Origin: CAYVQF01 sp964454015
GTDB lineage: Bacteria > Myxococcota_A > Bradymonadia > UBA4248
Direction: 5' to 3'
DNA: 64,000 nucleotides
Assembly: GCA_964454015.1 (NCBI GenBank)
Contig: CAYVQF010000004.1
Span: forward strand, 156,533-220,532
Shown: positions 39,621-48,031 of the stretch, piece by piece
Numbering within the stretch: the stretch's first letter is position 1
Layout of the letters: each line of letters opens with the position of its first letter
Program-made: the position numbers and the translations under genes
The notes under the pieces: model-generated
What the model was told of the DNA's origin: nothing
The model's database searches: none
What the model saw: only the letters and a program-made list of their open reading frames with translations

Positions 39621-41795
39621 ATGCGTGTCTCTTTTAGCGGTCGGTATTCGCGGTTCTTCTCTTCGGGGGTGTCGCTGGCGCTGTTGTTCGGTGCCGCGGC
39701 GTTGATTTCGTGTGATGACGACACCAAGACCACCGATCCCACGCCGGATGTCCTTGAGGTTTCCGATGTCCAGGTGCCGGATTTTCCCGAAGTGCCGCCA
39801 CCGGACCTGAATGAGGTCGAGCCGGATGTGGTCGTGCCGTGTACGGCTGGGGAGACCAAGTGCCTGGATACGACGACCATGCTCTTCTGCGTCAATGGCA
39901 CTTTTGAAGAGCAGATGTGCTTTGGCGGCGATGTTTGCCGCGCTGACCGCGGTTCCTGTGGACCGCCGCTGTGTCCGGTGCCGGGCTTGCCCTTCCGCTG
40001 TGAGTCACCTGAGGTGGAGCTGGTGTGCAACCCCGACATGGTTTCGTCGACGCCGCGGGAGTGCCCCGAAGGCCAGATCTGCGTCGGTGGGCGTTGTGGG
40101 GTGCAGGTGTGCACGCCGGGTCACCGCCGCTGCAAGAGCCCGGTGGAAGTCGAGCAGTGCAATGAGAGCGGCACGGGTTGGAGCGTCATCGAGAGCTGTG
40201 CCGAAGCGACCCTTTGTGGCGGCTCGGGGCAGTGCACGCCGCTGTGCGAGCTCAACGAGAAGACGGCTTCGTTTTTGGGTTGTGAGTACTGGCTCTTGGA
40301 CATGGACAACATCAGCCACATCCGCGGCGCCAACGATCCTCTGCCGCCGGTGTGGGGGGTGACCGTTTCCAACGGGCACCCGACCTTGACGGCACAGGTG
40401 AGCATCATCGGCGGTGGTAACAGCTACACGACCTCTGTCCCGCCGCGGGAGCTGCGGGTGGTGGAGCTGCCGCCCAAGACGGCCGTGCATAGCTCGGGCG
40501 TCTTTTCCCAGCAAGCGCTCTACCTGCAGAGCAGTATCCCCGTGTCGGTGCACCAGTTCAACCCCTTGAATGACGCCAACGTGGCCTCCAATGACGCCTC
40601 GCTGATGCTGCCTGTGAATGCCCTGGGCAAGCACTATGTGTATCTCTCCTATCCGCTGACGGTGCCCCGGGCCCAGTTCGATGCGCCCAGTCAGTTCGGG
40701 GGCTCGGTCGAGCCCTACATCGACATCATCGGCACGGAAGCTGGGACCACCGTGACCATCACCAGTCCCGTGGCTTTGCCCGGATCGGCTTCGTTCAGTG
40801 CAGTGCCTGCGAATACACCCACGAACTTCACGCTGAACAAGGGGCAACTCCTTCACATTTTGGCGCCCTCGATCCTGCACGTCGACCTGAGTGGTTTGGT
40901 GGTGTTGGCGGACAAGCCCGTGGCGGTGTTGGCGGGCAATCGCTGCGCTTCGATCCCCCACCACACGGAGTTCTGTGACCATATCCAACAGCAACTCTTC
41001 CCGGTCGAGACTTGGGGGACCTCCTACTACGCGGCGAAGTTCCAGCCGCGGGGGACGGAGGACGACATCTGGCGCGTGGTCGCGGCCCAGCCCAACACCA
41101 CGGTCTACCTCACGCCACCGCAAGGGGGTGTGGCGGAGTTCGTCCTCAACAGCGGCGAGGTGCGTGAGTTTCGCTCCAAGGAAGATTTCAAGATCGCCGC
41201 CGATGGGAAAATCATGGTGGGTCAGTTCATGGTCGGTTCGAACTACCCGGGTATTCCCATGAGCATCTGGGCCTACTACGATCCATCTGTCATGAGCTTG
41301 GTCTTTCTGCCCGGCGATGGGTGTTTGTTCTGCGGCCTCTACAGCGCGACTTGCCATCAGAACGCCTGCCTCGTGCCCTGCACTTCGAACGCCACCTGCA
41401 CCAGCATCAACAGCGCGTTGGCCTGTGGCCCCATTGGCTACTGCGGTCAAGGGCTGACAGGGATCGGGGACCCGGCCTACGCGTTGGCTGTGCCAACGGC
41501 CCAGTACCGCTCGGACTATATCGTGATGACCCCTACGGGCTACCAAGAGAACTACCTGTCCATCATCACGCCCAAGGGACGCGTGCCCATGCTCAACGGC
41601 ACGCGTATCACCGAGGCGCCCTTTTCGGGCGTGCCGACGACGGTGAATGACGAGATGGACATCTACCGCATTCGGGTCGAGCCTGGGGTGCACGAGTTGA
41701 ACTCCAACCAAGCCTTTGGGGTCAACGTCTATGGCTACGCCGCGGACGTCTCCTATGCTTATCCTGGCGGCCTGAACCTGGAAATCATCAACTAA
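39621..41795 (+). CDS. Lipoprotein with IgGFc-binding-type domain
   Basis: 724 residues. Signal peptide ending ALISC followed by DDDTK; a Pro/Asp/Val-rich stalk (~35-75); a Cys-rich region (~75-215) with C-x(5)-C spacing; then the IgGFc_binding N-terminal-type domain (~310-620) with YIDIIGTEAGTTVTITSP, VLADKPVAVLAGNRCASIP and CDHIQQQLFPVETWGTSYY. A second small Cys cluster (CLFCGLYSATCHQNACLVPC) follows. This family is common in myxobacteria and in animal mucin-like FCGBP; bacterial function is unknown, probably adhesion. It stands divergent from the amylase locus. Confidence 0.85.
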   Translation: MRVSFSGRYSRFFSSGVSLALLFGAAALISCDDDTKTTDPTPDVLEVSDVQVPDFPEVPPPDLNEVEPDVVVPCTAGETKCLDTTTMLFCVNGTFEEQMCFGGDVCRADRGSCGPPLCPVPGLPFRCESPEVELVCNPDMVSSTPRECPEGQICVGGRCGVQVCTPGHRRCKSPVEVEQCNESGTGWSVIESCAEATLCGGSGQCTPLCELNEKTASFLGCEYWLLDMDNISHIRGANDPLPPVWGVTVSNGHPTLTAQVSIIGGGNSYTTSVPPRELRVVELPPKTAVHSSGVFSQQALYLQSSIPVSVHQFNPLNDANVASNDASLMLPVNALGKHYVYLSYPLTVPRAQFDAPSQFGGSVEPYIDIIGTEAGTTVTITSPVALPGSASFSAVPANTPTNFTLNKGQLLHILAPSILHVDLSGLVVLADKPVAVLAGNRCASIPHHTEFCDHIQQQLFPVETWGTSYYAAKFQPRGTEDDIWRVVAAQPNTTVYLTPPQGGVAEFVLNSGEVREFRSKEDFKIAADGKIMVGQFMVGSNYPGIPMSIWAYYDPSVMSLVFLPGDGCLFCGLYSATCHQNACLVPCTSNATCTSINSALACGPIGYCGQGLTGIGDPAYALAVPTAQYRSDYIVMTPTGYQENYLSIITPKGRVPMLNGTRITEAPFSGVPTTVNDEMDIYRIRVEPGVHELNSNQAFGVNVYGYAADVSYAYPGGLNLEIIN

Positions 41796-41989
41796 TGGCG
41801 CGGTCGATGCTGGCGTTGGTGTAAGGCTTCTCCATTTGTGGATGCGCTCTGACGGTGATGTCGCTGCCAGGCGCCGCGCCTAGCGGATGGGGGGGCGTGG
41901 GTGTGAGGGGCAAGGTGTTGAATTTCGTGGCCAATGTGGGCTGGCCCGCGGTTGGTGCGAAACTTGCGTTTGCGGCGCTCACGCTTTTC

Positions 41990-42009
41990 GCCCCGTAGGG
42001 AAACGGGGC
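41990..42009 (+). other. Stem-loop in the leader of the 493-residue lipoprotein gene
   Basis: GCCCCGT-AGGGAA-ACGGGGC, a perfect 7-base stem ending 7 bases before AGGAGG (42017-42022). No T-run, so not a terminator; it could limit or protect ribosome access. The rest of the 232-base gap from 41796 shows nothing recognised. Confidence 0.35.
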
Positions 42010-42027
42010 CCTTGTCAGGAGGTTCCT

Positions 42028-43509
42028 ATGCGACGTGTACGTGTGTTGTGTTCTTTGGTCGTAATCAGTGCCTTTGCCTTCGCTGCCTGTGATGATGATG
42101 GTGGCCCCAAGGCGCTCAAGATCGATAGCGAAGTGGCGACCCTCGCCATCCATGAGAATCTGGAGACGCACCTGATGACCTTGGCTGAGGCGCTGGTCTT
42201 TGTCGGTGAGTCAACGGTGGTACAGGACACCTTCCGCTTGGTGCAGCCCGTTGGGGAAGAGCCGGAACCGTGGGTGCCCGAGCCCGATGGCAGCGGTGGG
42301 GGCGACGGCGAGTTGGTGACGGATTTCCGCGATGCCGCCGCCGATGTGGCAGCCTTCTTCCGGGACAAGGTCTTCATCCCTGGGCACATCGAGGCGAGCA
42401 GCGATACGGCGGTCACCTATTTGATTCCCGCTGCGGTGATCTGCGAGCTCCTCGGCGTGGAGGCCTATGAGGATGAGTGGGACGATGAGCTGAGTGATTG
42501 CCTGGACTTCTGGGGGCCCATGGAGCTGCGCGTGGTGGCTCGTTCGTACACCGAGGGCGACATCGATTTGGAATTCCTGATCACCGCGGACAAGCACAAA
42601 CCCTTGCGCCTTTCTCTGCACCGCGCGCGAGTGGCCTTCGAGATCGACCTGCGGGCCTTGAAATCGACCATCGAGGCGGCTGGGAAGAGCTTTGACAGTG
42701 CGTTCGCGCTGCCTGGGAGCGTGGCGGGTAAGGTGCGCTTCGAGCTGACGCGGCATGGCGCCAAAGACTTCAGCGTCCAGGTGGGGGTGGTGCAGAAGAT
42801 CGCTTTGGACATCGAGGGTGTGGTGGCGCAGATCGACGCGGCCCCCAACGCGATGCAGATGCGGATCGACGGCCAAAATCGCCGGGTCGAAGGGAGCGTG
42901 GACATGAAGCGGGTCTACCTCAAGGTGCCGTGGAAATCGGGGGAGATGAGCTGCGAGTGGAATGAGAACCTGCAGGATTTCGATTGCTACGAGACTTCGA
43001 CTGAAGAGATGGTGATGGAGATTGACCTGGCCGGGGCGAGCGGCGCCGTGTCTTTCAACGCCGGTGATCAGCGCATCGACGTGCAAGGCGTGGGCTTGGG
43101 GAGCCAGTCTTCGGTGGTCAAGCTGGATGGCAAAGTGGTGTTGACCCTCGACGTCAACAAAGACGCAGGGCGGCGCTTCGATTTGAGCATCGAGCCCGGT
43201 GCTGCGGGCCCCATTTTCTCGGTGACACCGAGCTTCGAGTTGCTCATGGGCATGTCCTTCCAGGCCGTGGCTGACAAAATGGAGCTCGAGAGCTGGATGG
43301 GCGATGACGTGTTGGGGATTGCCCTTCTGGATCAGGCCCGGATCGAAGTGCTCCAAGAGGGGGGCATGCGGGTACTGCAAGGGGCGATGAAGCTGTGGTC
43401 CAATAGCCACACGGTCAACGTCAGCGCCGGTGAGTGTCTGCTGGAAACGGGCGAGGGTGGCGACGACGTTCACCCTGCGGCGGGGATGGAAGTTGGGGCG
43501 TGCCCCTAG
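42028..43509 (+). CDS. Lipoprotein of unknown function (493 aa)
   Basis: The ATG at 42028 with AGGAGG 5 bases upstream fixes the start. Signal peptide VLCSLVVISAFAFAAC followed by DDDGG. The mature part is acidic, with a Pro/Glu/Gly-rich linker (EEPEPWVPEPDGSGGGDGE, ~residues 75-95) and a long region of alternating hydrophobic/charged residues (KLDGKVVLTLDVNKDAGRRF, MQMRIDGQNRRVEGSVDMKRVYLKV), likely a beta-rich lipid- or protein-binding fold. No family recognised. It follows the IgGFc-type gene in the same direction with a 230-base gap. Confidence 0.72.
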   Translation: MRRVRVLCSLVVISAFAFAACDDDGGPKALKIDSEVATLAIHENLETHLMTLAEALVFVGESTVVQDTFRLVQPVGEEPEPWVPEPDGSGGGDGELVTDFRDAAADVAAFFRDKVFIPGHIEASSDTAVTYLIPAAVICELLGVEAYEDEWDDELSDCLDFWGPMELRVVARSYTEGDIDLEFLITADKHKPLRLSLHRARVAFEIDLRALKSTIEAAGKSFDSAFALPGSVAGKVRFELTRHGAKDFSVQVGVVQKIALDIEGVVAQIDAAPNAMQMRIDGQNRRVEGSVDMKRVYLKVPWKSGEMSCEWNENLQDFDCYETSTEEMVMEIDLAGASGAVSFNAGDQRIDVQGVGLGSQSSVVKLDGKVVLTLDVNKDAGRRFDLSIEPGAAGPIFSVTPSFELLMGMSFQAVADKMELESWMGDDVLGIALLDQARIEVLQEGGMRVLQGAMKLWSNSHTVNVSAGECLLETGEGGDDVHPAAGMEVGACP

Positions 43510-43644
43510 CTTGGTTCGGGGGCTGCGCTCTGGCGGGGGCTCTGGGGGGGGGAGCGCGCCCAGAAGCTCGGGGGCGGTTGAGGTGAGGCCAGACGGGGGA
43601 CGGGTGGGGCGCTGGTGGGCGCGAAAGCACCACTGGCGGCGGCC

Positions 43645-43673
43645 TTGTGTCGCTGCGGTACAGGCGGGATAAT
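43645..43673 (+). promoter_or_regulatory. Promoter of the coiled-coil/ridA/phaR-like operon
   Basis: TTGTGT (43645-43650) and GATAAT (43668-43673) with a 17-base spacer. The same TTGTGT/N17 layout appears in front of the cysteine-rich lipoprotein at 54077. The ORF-free gap 43510-43761 holds this promoter, the inverted repeat next to it and nothing else recognised. Confidence 0.55.
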
Positions 43674-43675
43674 CT

Positions 43676-43692
43676 CGTCACGTCGCGTGACG
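43676..43692 (+). promoter_or_regulatory. Operator-like inverted repeat over the transcription start
   Basis: CGTCACG-TCG-CGTGACG, a perfect 7+3+7 inverted repeat starting 2 bases after the -10. A repressor dimer bound here would block initiation; a leader hairpin is the alternative. Confidence 0.45.
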
Positions 43693-43761
43693 CCCCCTTG
43701 GGCGGCGGTCGACGAAGTGTGCCCCAGGGTTGCGGGGCCATTCCGCCGAGTGAGGAGCGCT

Positions 43762-44196
43762 ATGACCAGGCCCGTGGATCCCATAGATATTGAGCGCTTG
43801 ACCGCGTTGAAGGTCTTGGAGAAGAGAGCTCGGCAGCGTCAGGAGGCGGCTGAGGAGGGGCTGGCGCTGTGGCGGCCGCGGGTGGACTTGGCGCGCCGCA
43901 AGGGAGTGGCTGACCTGGTCGCCGAAGCCGAGGCGCAGGTGCTGGCGCTGGAAGAGGCGAGGCGGCTTGCGCAGAGCGAGGCGGAGAGCCATGCGCAGGA
44001 ACGTGAGGTGTTGCTGGCGGTGGCCCGTCAGCCCGAAGATGGGAGCCAGGCGCTGGCGAATGCCGAGTCTTTGCTGGAGGATTTTCAGGCGCTGGGGGTG
44101 AATCCCTCCGATGAGGCGCTGCGGAACGTTGCGCGCGAGGTGGCGGCCGAGGACATGTTGGCGGCGCTCAAGCGCAAGATGCAGGGGCAAGCATAG
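43762..44196 (+). CDS. Small coiled-coil protein (144 aa)
   Basis: Start ATG at 43762 with GAGGAG upstream. Residues ~15-110 are a charged helix rich in Ala/Glu/Arg/Gln (VLEKRARQRQEAAEEGLALW, EAQVLALEEARRLAQSEAES), predicted coiled coil. The C-terminal part has DALRNVAREVAAEDMLAALKRK-type helices. Resembles PspA/IM30-like small helical proteins in composition only; no family assigned. First gene of a four-gene operon (18 bases before ridA). Confidence 0.7.
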   Translation: MTRPVDPIDIERLTALKVLEKRARQRQEAAEEGLALWRPRVDLARRKGVADLVAEAEAQVLALEEARRLAQSEAESHAQEREVLLAVARQPEDGSQALANAESLLEDFQALGVNPSDEALRNVAREVAAEDMLAALKRKMQGQA

Positions 44197-44214
44197 CCCC
44201 GGGAGGAGAGGTTG

Positions 44215-44613
44215 ATGGAGAAACTCATCGTGGCGACCGATAAGGCCCCCAAGGCCATTGGTCCCTATTCACAAGCTGTGGCGGTGAATGGCTTTTTGTT
44301 TAGCTCAGGCTCTCTCGGGATGAACGTGGAGACGGGTGAGCTGGTGAGCCCAGAGGTGGGGCCGCAGACGCGTCAGGCGTTGGACAACCTCGGCGCGGTG
44401 TTGGCGGCTGCTGGGTTGAGCTTTGAGCATATCGTGAAGACGACGATTTTTTTGCGCGACATGGATGATTTTGCGGCGGTGAACGAGATCTATGCAGAGC
44501 GCTTCAAAGATGCGCCGCCTGCGCGCTCGACCGTGGAGGTGGCGCGTTTGCCGCGCAATGCCAAGGTGGAAATCGAGGCGATCGCCGTGATCCCCGGAGA
44601 TGGTGCGAAGTGA
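44215..44613 (+). CDS. ridA: RidA family 2-iminobutanoate/2-iminopropanoate deaminase
   Basis: 132 residues. Hydrolyses reactive enamine/imine intermediates from pyridoxal-phosphate enzymes. Shows IGPYSQAV near residue 17, FSSGSLGM, the trimer-interface region VLAAAGLSFEHIVKTTIFLRDM, and PPARSTVEVARLPRNAKVEIEAIA with the catalytic Arg in ARST. The ATG at 44215 follows GGAGGAGAGG; a TTG 3 bases earlier is less likely. Cytoplasmic. Confidence 0.95.
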   Translation: MEKLIVATDKAPKAIGPYSQAVAVNGFLFSSGSLGMNVETGELVSPEVGPQTRQALDNLGAVLAAAGLSFEHIVKTTIFLRDMDDFAAVNEIYAERFKDAPPARSTVEVARLPRNAKVEIEAIAVIPGDGAK

Positions 44614-44652
44614 GCCCTGCTGGGGTGGTTGTCAGGTGGTGGGAGGTCTTCC

Positions 44653-45213
44653 ATGAGTGATGCTGAGGGGCAGGTGCCCCTGCTGATCAAGCGCTATTCC
44701 AACCGCAAGCTCTACGATACGGCGCGCAGTCGCTACATCACGCTGGACGAGCTGGCGGAGATCGTGCGGGGTGGGCAGGAGGTGCAGGTCATCGATAATA
44801 AAAGCAAAGAGGATCTGACCAACGTGACCTTGGCGCAGATCCTCTATGCGCAGCAGAAGCGTGAGAAGAAGGGCTTGTCGCGGCACGCCCTGCGCAACCT
44901 GGTGCAAGCGCCAGCGGAGCTCTTCCAGCGTTTTAGCCAGCCCGTGAGCCAGCTCCGCGGTGAAGCGGTGCGTCAAGTGGGCAGGCTCAAGGCCAAGGCC
45001 AATGCGCTCGACGAGGGGCGGCAGACGGTCTTGGAGGCCATCGAGGCGCTCCAGCGCAATCTCGAAGAGATGCAAAAGCGGGTCGACGAGCGGGTGCGGG
45101 AGGCTTTGGATGCGTTCACCCATATGTCGGAGCTGAAGCGAGAGATGAATGAGCTGCGCCAGCGGGTGGTGACCCTCGAGGCGCGGTTGGGAGTCGGAGA
45201 GGACGAAGAGTAG
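44653..45213 (+). CDS. PhaR-like regulator (PHB accumulation regulatory N-terminal domain) with coiled-coil tail
   Basis: 186 residues. The N-terminal ~65 residues match the PHB/PHA accumulation regulator DNA-binding domain: LIKRYSNRKLYDTARSRYITLDELAEIV and NKSKEDLTNVTLAQIL. The rest is a long helix (residues ~85-180, for example LQRNLEEMQKRVDERVREA), likely for oligomerisation. Such proteins control polyhydroxyalkanoate granules in proteobacteria; no pha genes are in the window, so the target is unknown. It could bind the inverted repeat at 43676, in its own operon; this is speculation. Confidence 0.88.
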   Translation: MSDAEGQVPLLIKRYSNRKLYDTARSRYITLDELAEIVRGGQEVQVIDNKSKEDLTNVTLAQILYAQQKREKKGLSRHALRNLVQAPAELFQRFSQPVSQLRGEAVRQVGRLKAKANALDEGRQTVLEAIEALQRNLEEMQKRVDERVREALDAFTHMSELKREMNELRQRVVTLEARLGVGEDEE

Positions 45214-45267
45214 CGCTTCTGCCGAGAGAAGCGTCGTTTGCCACGGATGAAAGTCGGGAGAAGGTCC

Positions 45268-45561
45268 ATGGACGAGAAGGAACGCTATACACTCTACAAA
45301 GCCCGCAATGGCCGCTGCCATTACTGTGGCACTCGCCTCAACTGGGATGCCTTCGAGGTGCGGGGGCTGGGCGGCGGCTGGGTGGTGTTGGCGGCGACAG
45401 AAGCCGAACCCAAGGATCAGGCGCTGTGCTACAAGTGTTTCGAGTTCGAGGGGCGCGGTAAGACGGCGCACAGCTTGGTGATTACCGAGGCCAAGCACCC
45501 CGCGGTGGCGGCGCCTGAGGCGGACCCCGACGCGGCGGCAGCAGAGAGCAAGGATTCATAG
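45268..45561 (+). CDS. Small zinc-ribbon-like protein (97 aa)
   Basis: Start ATG at 45268 with GGGAGAAGG upstream. Two CxxC pairs (CHYCGTRLNW and CYKCFEFEG) lie 40 residues apart and would bind one zinc. The region between (FEVRGLGGGWVVLAATEAEPKDQAL) resembles HNH-type folds but lacks the catalytic His-Asn. The tail is low-complexity Ala/Pro/Asp/Glu. Last gene of the operon; its end overlaps the antisense frame-disrupted gene by a few bases. Confidence 0.72.
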   Translation: MDEKERYTLYKARNGRCHYCGTRLNWDAFEVRGLGGGWVVLAATEAEPKDQALCYKCFEFEGRGKTAHSLVITEAKHPAVAAPEADPDAAAAESKDS

Positions 45562-45965
45562 CGCTGGGGGGCGGGCGTGCTCGGGGGCGGCGTGATGCGT
45601 ACGCGGACGATGCGCATGCGCTCCATGGCCTCGACGTGGACGGTGAAGTGGCCAGGGCCACCGTGTCGCCGCTCTCGGCGACGAAGGCACGGCAGACCCA
45701 GCCGAGACCGAGGCAGGAGCGGGTGGTACCCCAATGGATGGCCGCTAGGGTGAGGGTCGGGTGCTTTGAGGAGGTGCAGGCCCAAGGCGGCGCGGCGATC
45801 GCCATTGGCGGTCTCGAGGTCGCGCTGGCTTGGGCGGACTTGCTGCAGGGCGAAGGCTGTCGCCACAAAAAGAAGGGCGTTCAGCAGGAGGAAGAGGGTG
45901 GCGAGAACGAAGGCGCTGCGCACAAGCGATGTGGCGTCGTGGCGTGTGCGTGATTCCCTTGCCAA
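45556..45965 (-). pseudogene. Frame-disrupted gene for a small membrane-anchored protein
   Basis: From a TTG at 45965, frame 1 encodes a transmembrane segment (SAFVLATLFLLLNALLFVATAF) and a soluble part to about 45765 with high GC3. GC3 then switches to the +1 frame from about 45765 to 45650 (LTLAAIHWGTTRSC-LGLGWVCRAF-VAESGDTVAL). It switches back to frame 1 for HFTVHVEAMERMRIVRVRITPPP. No single frame is coding throughout, so there are two compensating indels: real decay or sequencing error. A TGA at 45556-45558 in the third frame would end it next to the zinc-ribbon stop; frame 1 would run on to 45429. Confidence 0.5.
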
Positions 45966-46069
45966 TGGGCGGGCGAAGCGGATACGGTCGTCCGTGCGCA
46001 GAGCCGGGTTGCACCAGGCCGCGCAGGAGCGCTTGCGGGCCGCGATGCTGTCCGCACTTTGGGCGGATT

Positions 46070-46537
46070 ATGGCAGTCTCGTTGCGAAGATCAACTTGGC
46101 TTGGGCCACGGAGTCTCTGGGCTCTGTTGCTGGGTGCGCTCATCTGCGGCGCCTGTGAGGGGCGCGCCGAGACGGTGCGCGACCCCGTGGCGGAGAACGA
46201 TGCCCTGCTGGAGGCCCTGCTCGACACCCTCGAAGCGAACCTAGGGAGCAAAGCGGCGCTCTTCGACGCGCTGGATGCCTACGCGGCAGAGACAGAAGAA
46301 CGCCGCCAAGCGCTGGCCCAGGTGCTGTTCGAGGTCAAGCTCGAGGAGCTCAACCCCCAGACAGGACCGGGGCGCGACCGGTCGATACTTTTGCTGCACC
46401 GCCAGATGGTCATCAAAGGACGCATCAACGCCCTATTGAAAGACGACGTCATCGCGCGCAAGCGTTACCGCGACAGCGTGCGGCGCCTGGAGATGAGCAT
46501 CACCCGCCCGCCTTCGCGGCCACTTCCGGGAACCTAG
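46070..46537 (+). CDS. Small putative lipoprotein (155 aa)
   Basis: Start chosen at the ATG at 46070, before a basic n-region and hydrophobic core (WLGPRSLWALLLGALICGAC); Cys near residue 24 with a weak lipobox. The mature part is helical and charged (LLEALLDTLEANLGSKAALF, TEERRQALAQVLFEVKLEEL, RKRYRDSVRRLEMS). No family recognised. Shares the bases CTAG at its stop with the convergent next gene. Confidence 0.6.
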   Translation: MAVSLRRSTWLGPRSLWALLLGALICGACEGRAETVRDPVAENDALLEALLDTLEANLGSKAALFDALDAYAAETEERRQALAQVLFEVKLEELNPQTGPGRDRSILLLHRQMVIKGRINALLKDDVIARKRYRDSVRRLEMSITRPPSRPLPGT

Positions 46538-47502
46538 GGAATGATGAAGGTCGCCAGGGGGCCCTCGCCGGTGCCAACGACCCACCACGAAGCCGAAGGG
46601 TCGGGGTGGCTGCCGACGGCGATCTCGAAAGCTTCGGGGAGGGCATAGAGATCTTCGAGATAGGCGCAGGCGCCCACCTCTAAAACCTCGAGGCGGGTGC
46701 CCGGTGGCATGGGCTGGGCCATCTCGACGATGAGCATGCCGGCGCCACCCAGGGCGACGGAGTCTTGCCAGACCCAACATTCGCTCAGGTCAGGATAGAG
46801 GTAGAAGGCGTTGGGCCAACCGAGCGCGGCGTTGGGATCGCTGTTCTGCACCGCAAAAGGCCAAGCCATGTAAAAGTGGACGTTCAGCGCGGTGAAGCGT
46901 TGGCCCTCGGGGGTGGTGGCGATGAGGGCGTCGATGTCGGCACCGGGGTTGCGGCCGATGTCGTTGAAGCTGGCATCGATGATGCGCACATAGCGGAAAG
47001 CATCGGGTTTAGTGGCATCTGGCGTGATTTCGGGGGTGAGCTCATGGGCGTCGATGGGGCTGAGCTCGGGAAGGTCATCTTGGGGGAGGAGGTCGGGTTC
47101 AGGTTCGGGGAGCACGCTGAAGGCGGTGCAGGCCCGTGGCTGTGAGGGCAAGTCTGGGCCCTGAAGGGTCAAGGGCAGCAGGCTTCGTTGGCCGTCATGG
47201 CGCTGCAGCATGGCGAGGCGATGACCCGTGCCAATGCCCGTGGGGATCTGCGCGATGACCAGGTGGTCACCCCAGTAGAGAATGTCGGCGCAGCGCCCCT
47301 CGATGAAGAAAGCCGAGCGCTGGGCATCATAGTGACCCAAATGGCTACCATGGAGATAAATCTGCTTGCCCTGCTCCAGGTGGGCCGGTGTGGTGCTGGT
47401 CACCACGGGCGGCCCCTGGGGTGCCTCGCAGGCGGGCCACAGCGCGAGGCAAGCGAAAAGGCACAGGGCTGAGAAGAAATGAGAGCGAGGGGAGTGGCGC
47501 AT
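46534..47502 (-). CDS. TIG-like domain lipoprotein (322 aa)
   Basis: ATG at 47502. Signal peptide FFSALCLFACLALWPAC followed by EAPQG. Residues ~25-110 resemble an IPT/TIG Ig-like domain (VVTSTTPAHLEQGKQIYLHGSHLG). A Pro/Asp/Glu-rich linker (EPEPDLLPQDDLPELSPID) leads to a C-terminal domain with YVRIIDASFNDIGRNPGADIDAL and ECWVWQDSVALGGAGMLIVEM, which looks like a beta-sandwich of the concanavalin-like type. Function unknown, probably envelope or surface. The stop overlaps the convergent gene's stop. Confidence 0.75.
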   Translation of the reverse strand: MRHSPRSHFFSALCLFACLALWPACEAPQGPPVVTSTTPAHLEQGKQIYLHGSHLGHYDAQRSAFFIEGRCADILYWGDHLVIAQIPTGIGTGHRLAMLQRHDGQRSLLPLTLQGPDLPSQPRACTAFSVLPEPEPDLLPQDDLPELSPIDAHELTPEITPDATKPDAFRYVRIIDASFNDIGRNPGADIDALIATTPEGQRFTALNVHFYMAWPFAVQNSDPNAALGWPNAFYLYPDLSECWVWQDSVALGGAGMLIVEMAQPMPPGTRLEVLEVGACAYLEDLYALPEAFEIAVGSHPDPSASWWVVGTGEGPLATFIIP

Positions 47503-47842
47503 GGCGGACCCTGGTGGCGCCACGGATGGCGCAGACTCTCTGTGATGGCGCTGCGCATGGTGGCGGGCGCATGGACTAGCATAGCGAAGTCGTCGGCGCA
47601 AAGCAGCAACGCCCGTCGTGAGATGCGTTGGGATTGGCTGCCCAGGTCGTGGATCCACGCAAGTTGTGTTGCCGGTCCTGCTCAGCGGGGCGCTCCTCGT
47701 CGGGGCGTGGCGCTGTGGGCCCCCGCGGCGGGTGAGCTCGAGGGGGTGGGGGCCCTTTCTCCCAAGTGTGGACAAAAGGTGATCAACGCGAGCGGGCAGC
47801 GCGCGTAACCCTCGCTATGACTTAATCATTTTGCGACGAAAA
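47503..47842. other. Intergenic, no gene recognised
   Basis: 340 bases between the TIG-like lipoprotein start and tRNA-Gln. A minus-strand TATGCT at 47583-47578 could be a -10 for the lipoprotein gene, but no good -35 is present. No terminator with a T-run was found after the tRNA. Confidence 0.4.
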
Positions 47843-47915
47843 TTTCCGCGGCTAGGAGTCGAACCTAGATACTTGGCACCAAAAGCCAATGTCCTGCCAT
47901 TAGACGACCGCGGAA
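47843..47915 (-). tRNA. tRNA-Gln (anticodon UUG)
   Basis: Folds as a cloverleaf on the minus strand: acceptor TTCCGCG/CGCGGAA, D-arm with GTC/GAC, anticodon stem TTGGC/GCCAA with loop TTTTGGT giving anticodon TTG, and T-arm CTAGG/CCTAG around TTCGACT. Discriminator base A; CCA is not encoded. In an organism with GatCAB, also in this window, this tRNA is commonly first charged with glutamate and then amidated. Confidence 0.93.
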
Positions 47916-47916
47916 C

Positions 47917-47970
47917 ACGAAGGCTATGCTTCGTCGTTTTTCCGCACTGACTTTCGTCATCGGAAAAACG
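47917..47970 (-). other. Two consecutive hairpins in the tRNA-Gln leader
   Basis: On the minus strand, CGTTTTTCCG...CGGAAAAACG (outer 10-base stem) encloses TGAC-GAAA-GTCA (4-base stem with a GNRA tetraloop), at 47970-47935. It is followed directly by ACGAAG-CATAGC-CTTCGT (47934-47917). Only one base separates the second hairpin from the mature tRNA 5' end. Confidence 0.6.
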
Positions 47971-47975
47971 AGCGC

Positions 47976-48003
47976 ATTATATCGACGTGGTTCATCTTGT
48001 CCA
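47976..48003 (-). promoter_or_regulatory. Promoter of tRNA-Gln
   Basis: Minus strand TGGACA (48003-47998) and perfect TATAAT (47981-47976) with a 16-base spacer; initiation near 47969 would start at the base of the leader hairpin. Confidence 0.65.
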
Positions 48004-48031
48004 GCAAAAGGTGCGTCAACACGGCACAGCG

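Noticed and set aside
45636..45953. Plus-strand frame opposite the frame-disrupted gene
   Set aside because: Gly/Glu/Arg-rich with no initiation signals; third-position GC favours the minus strand.
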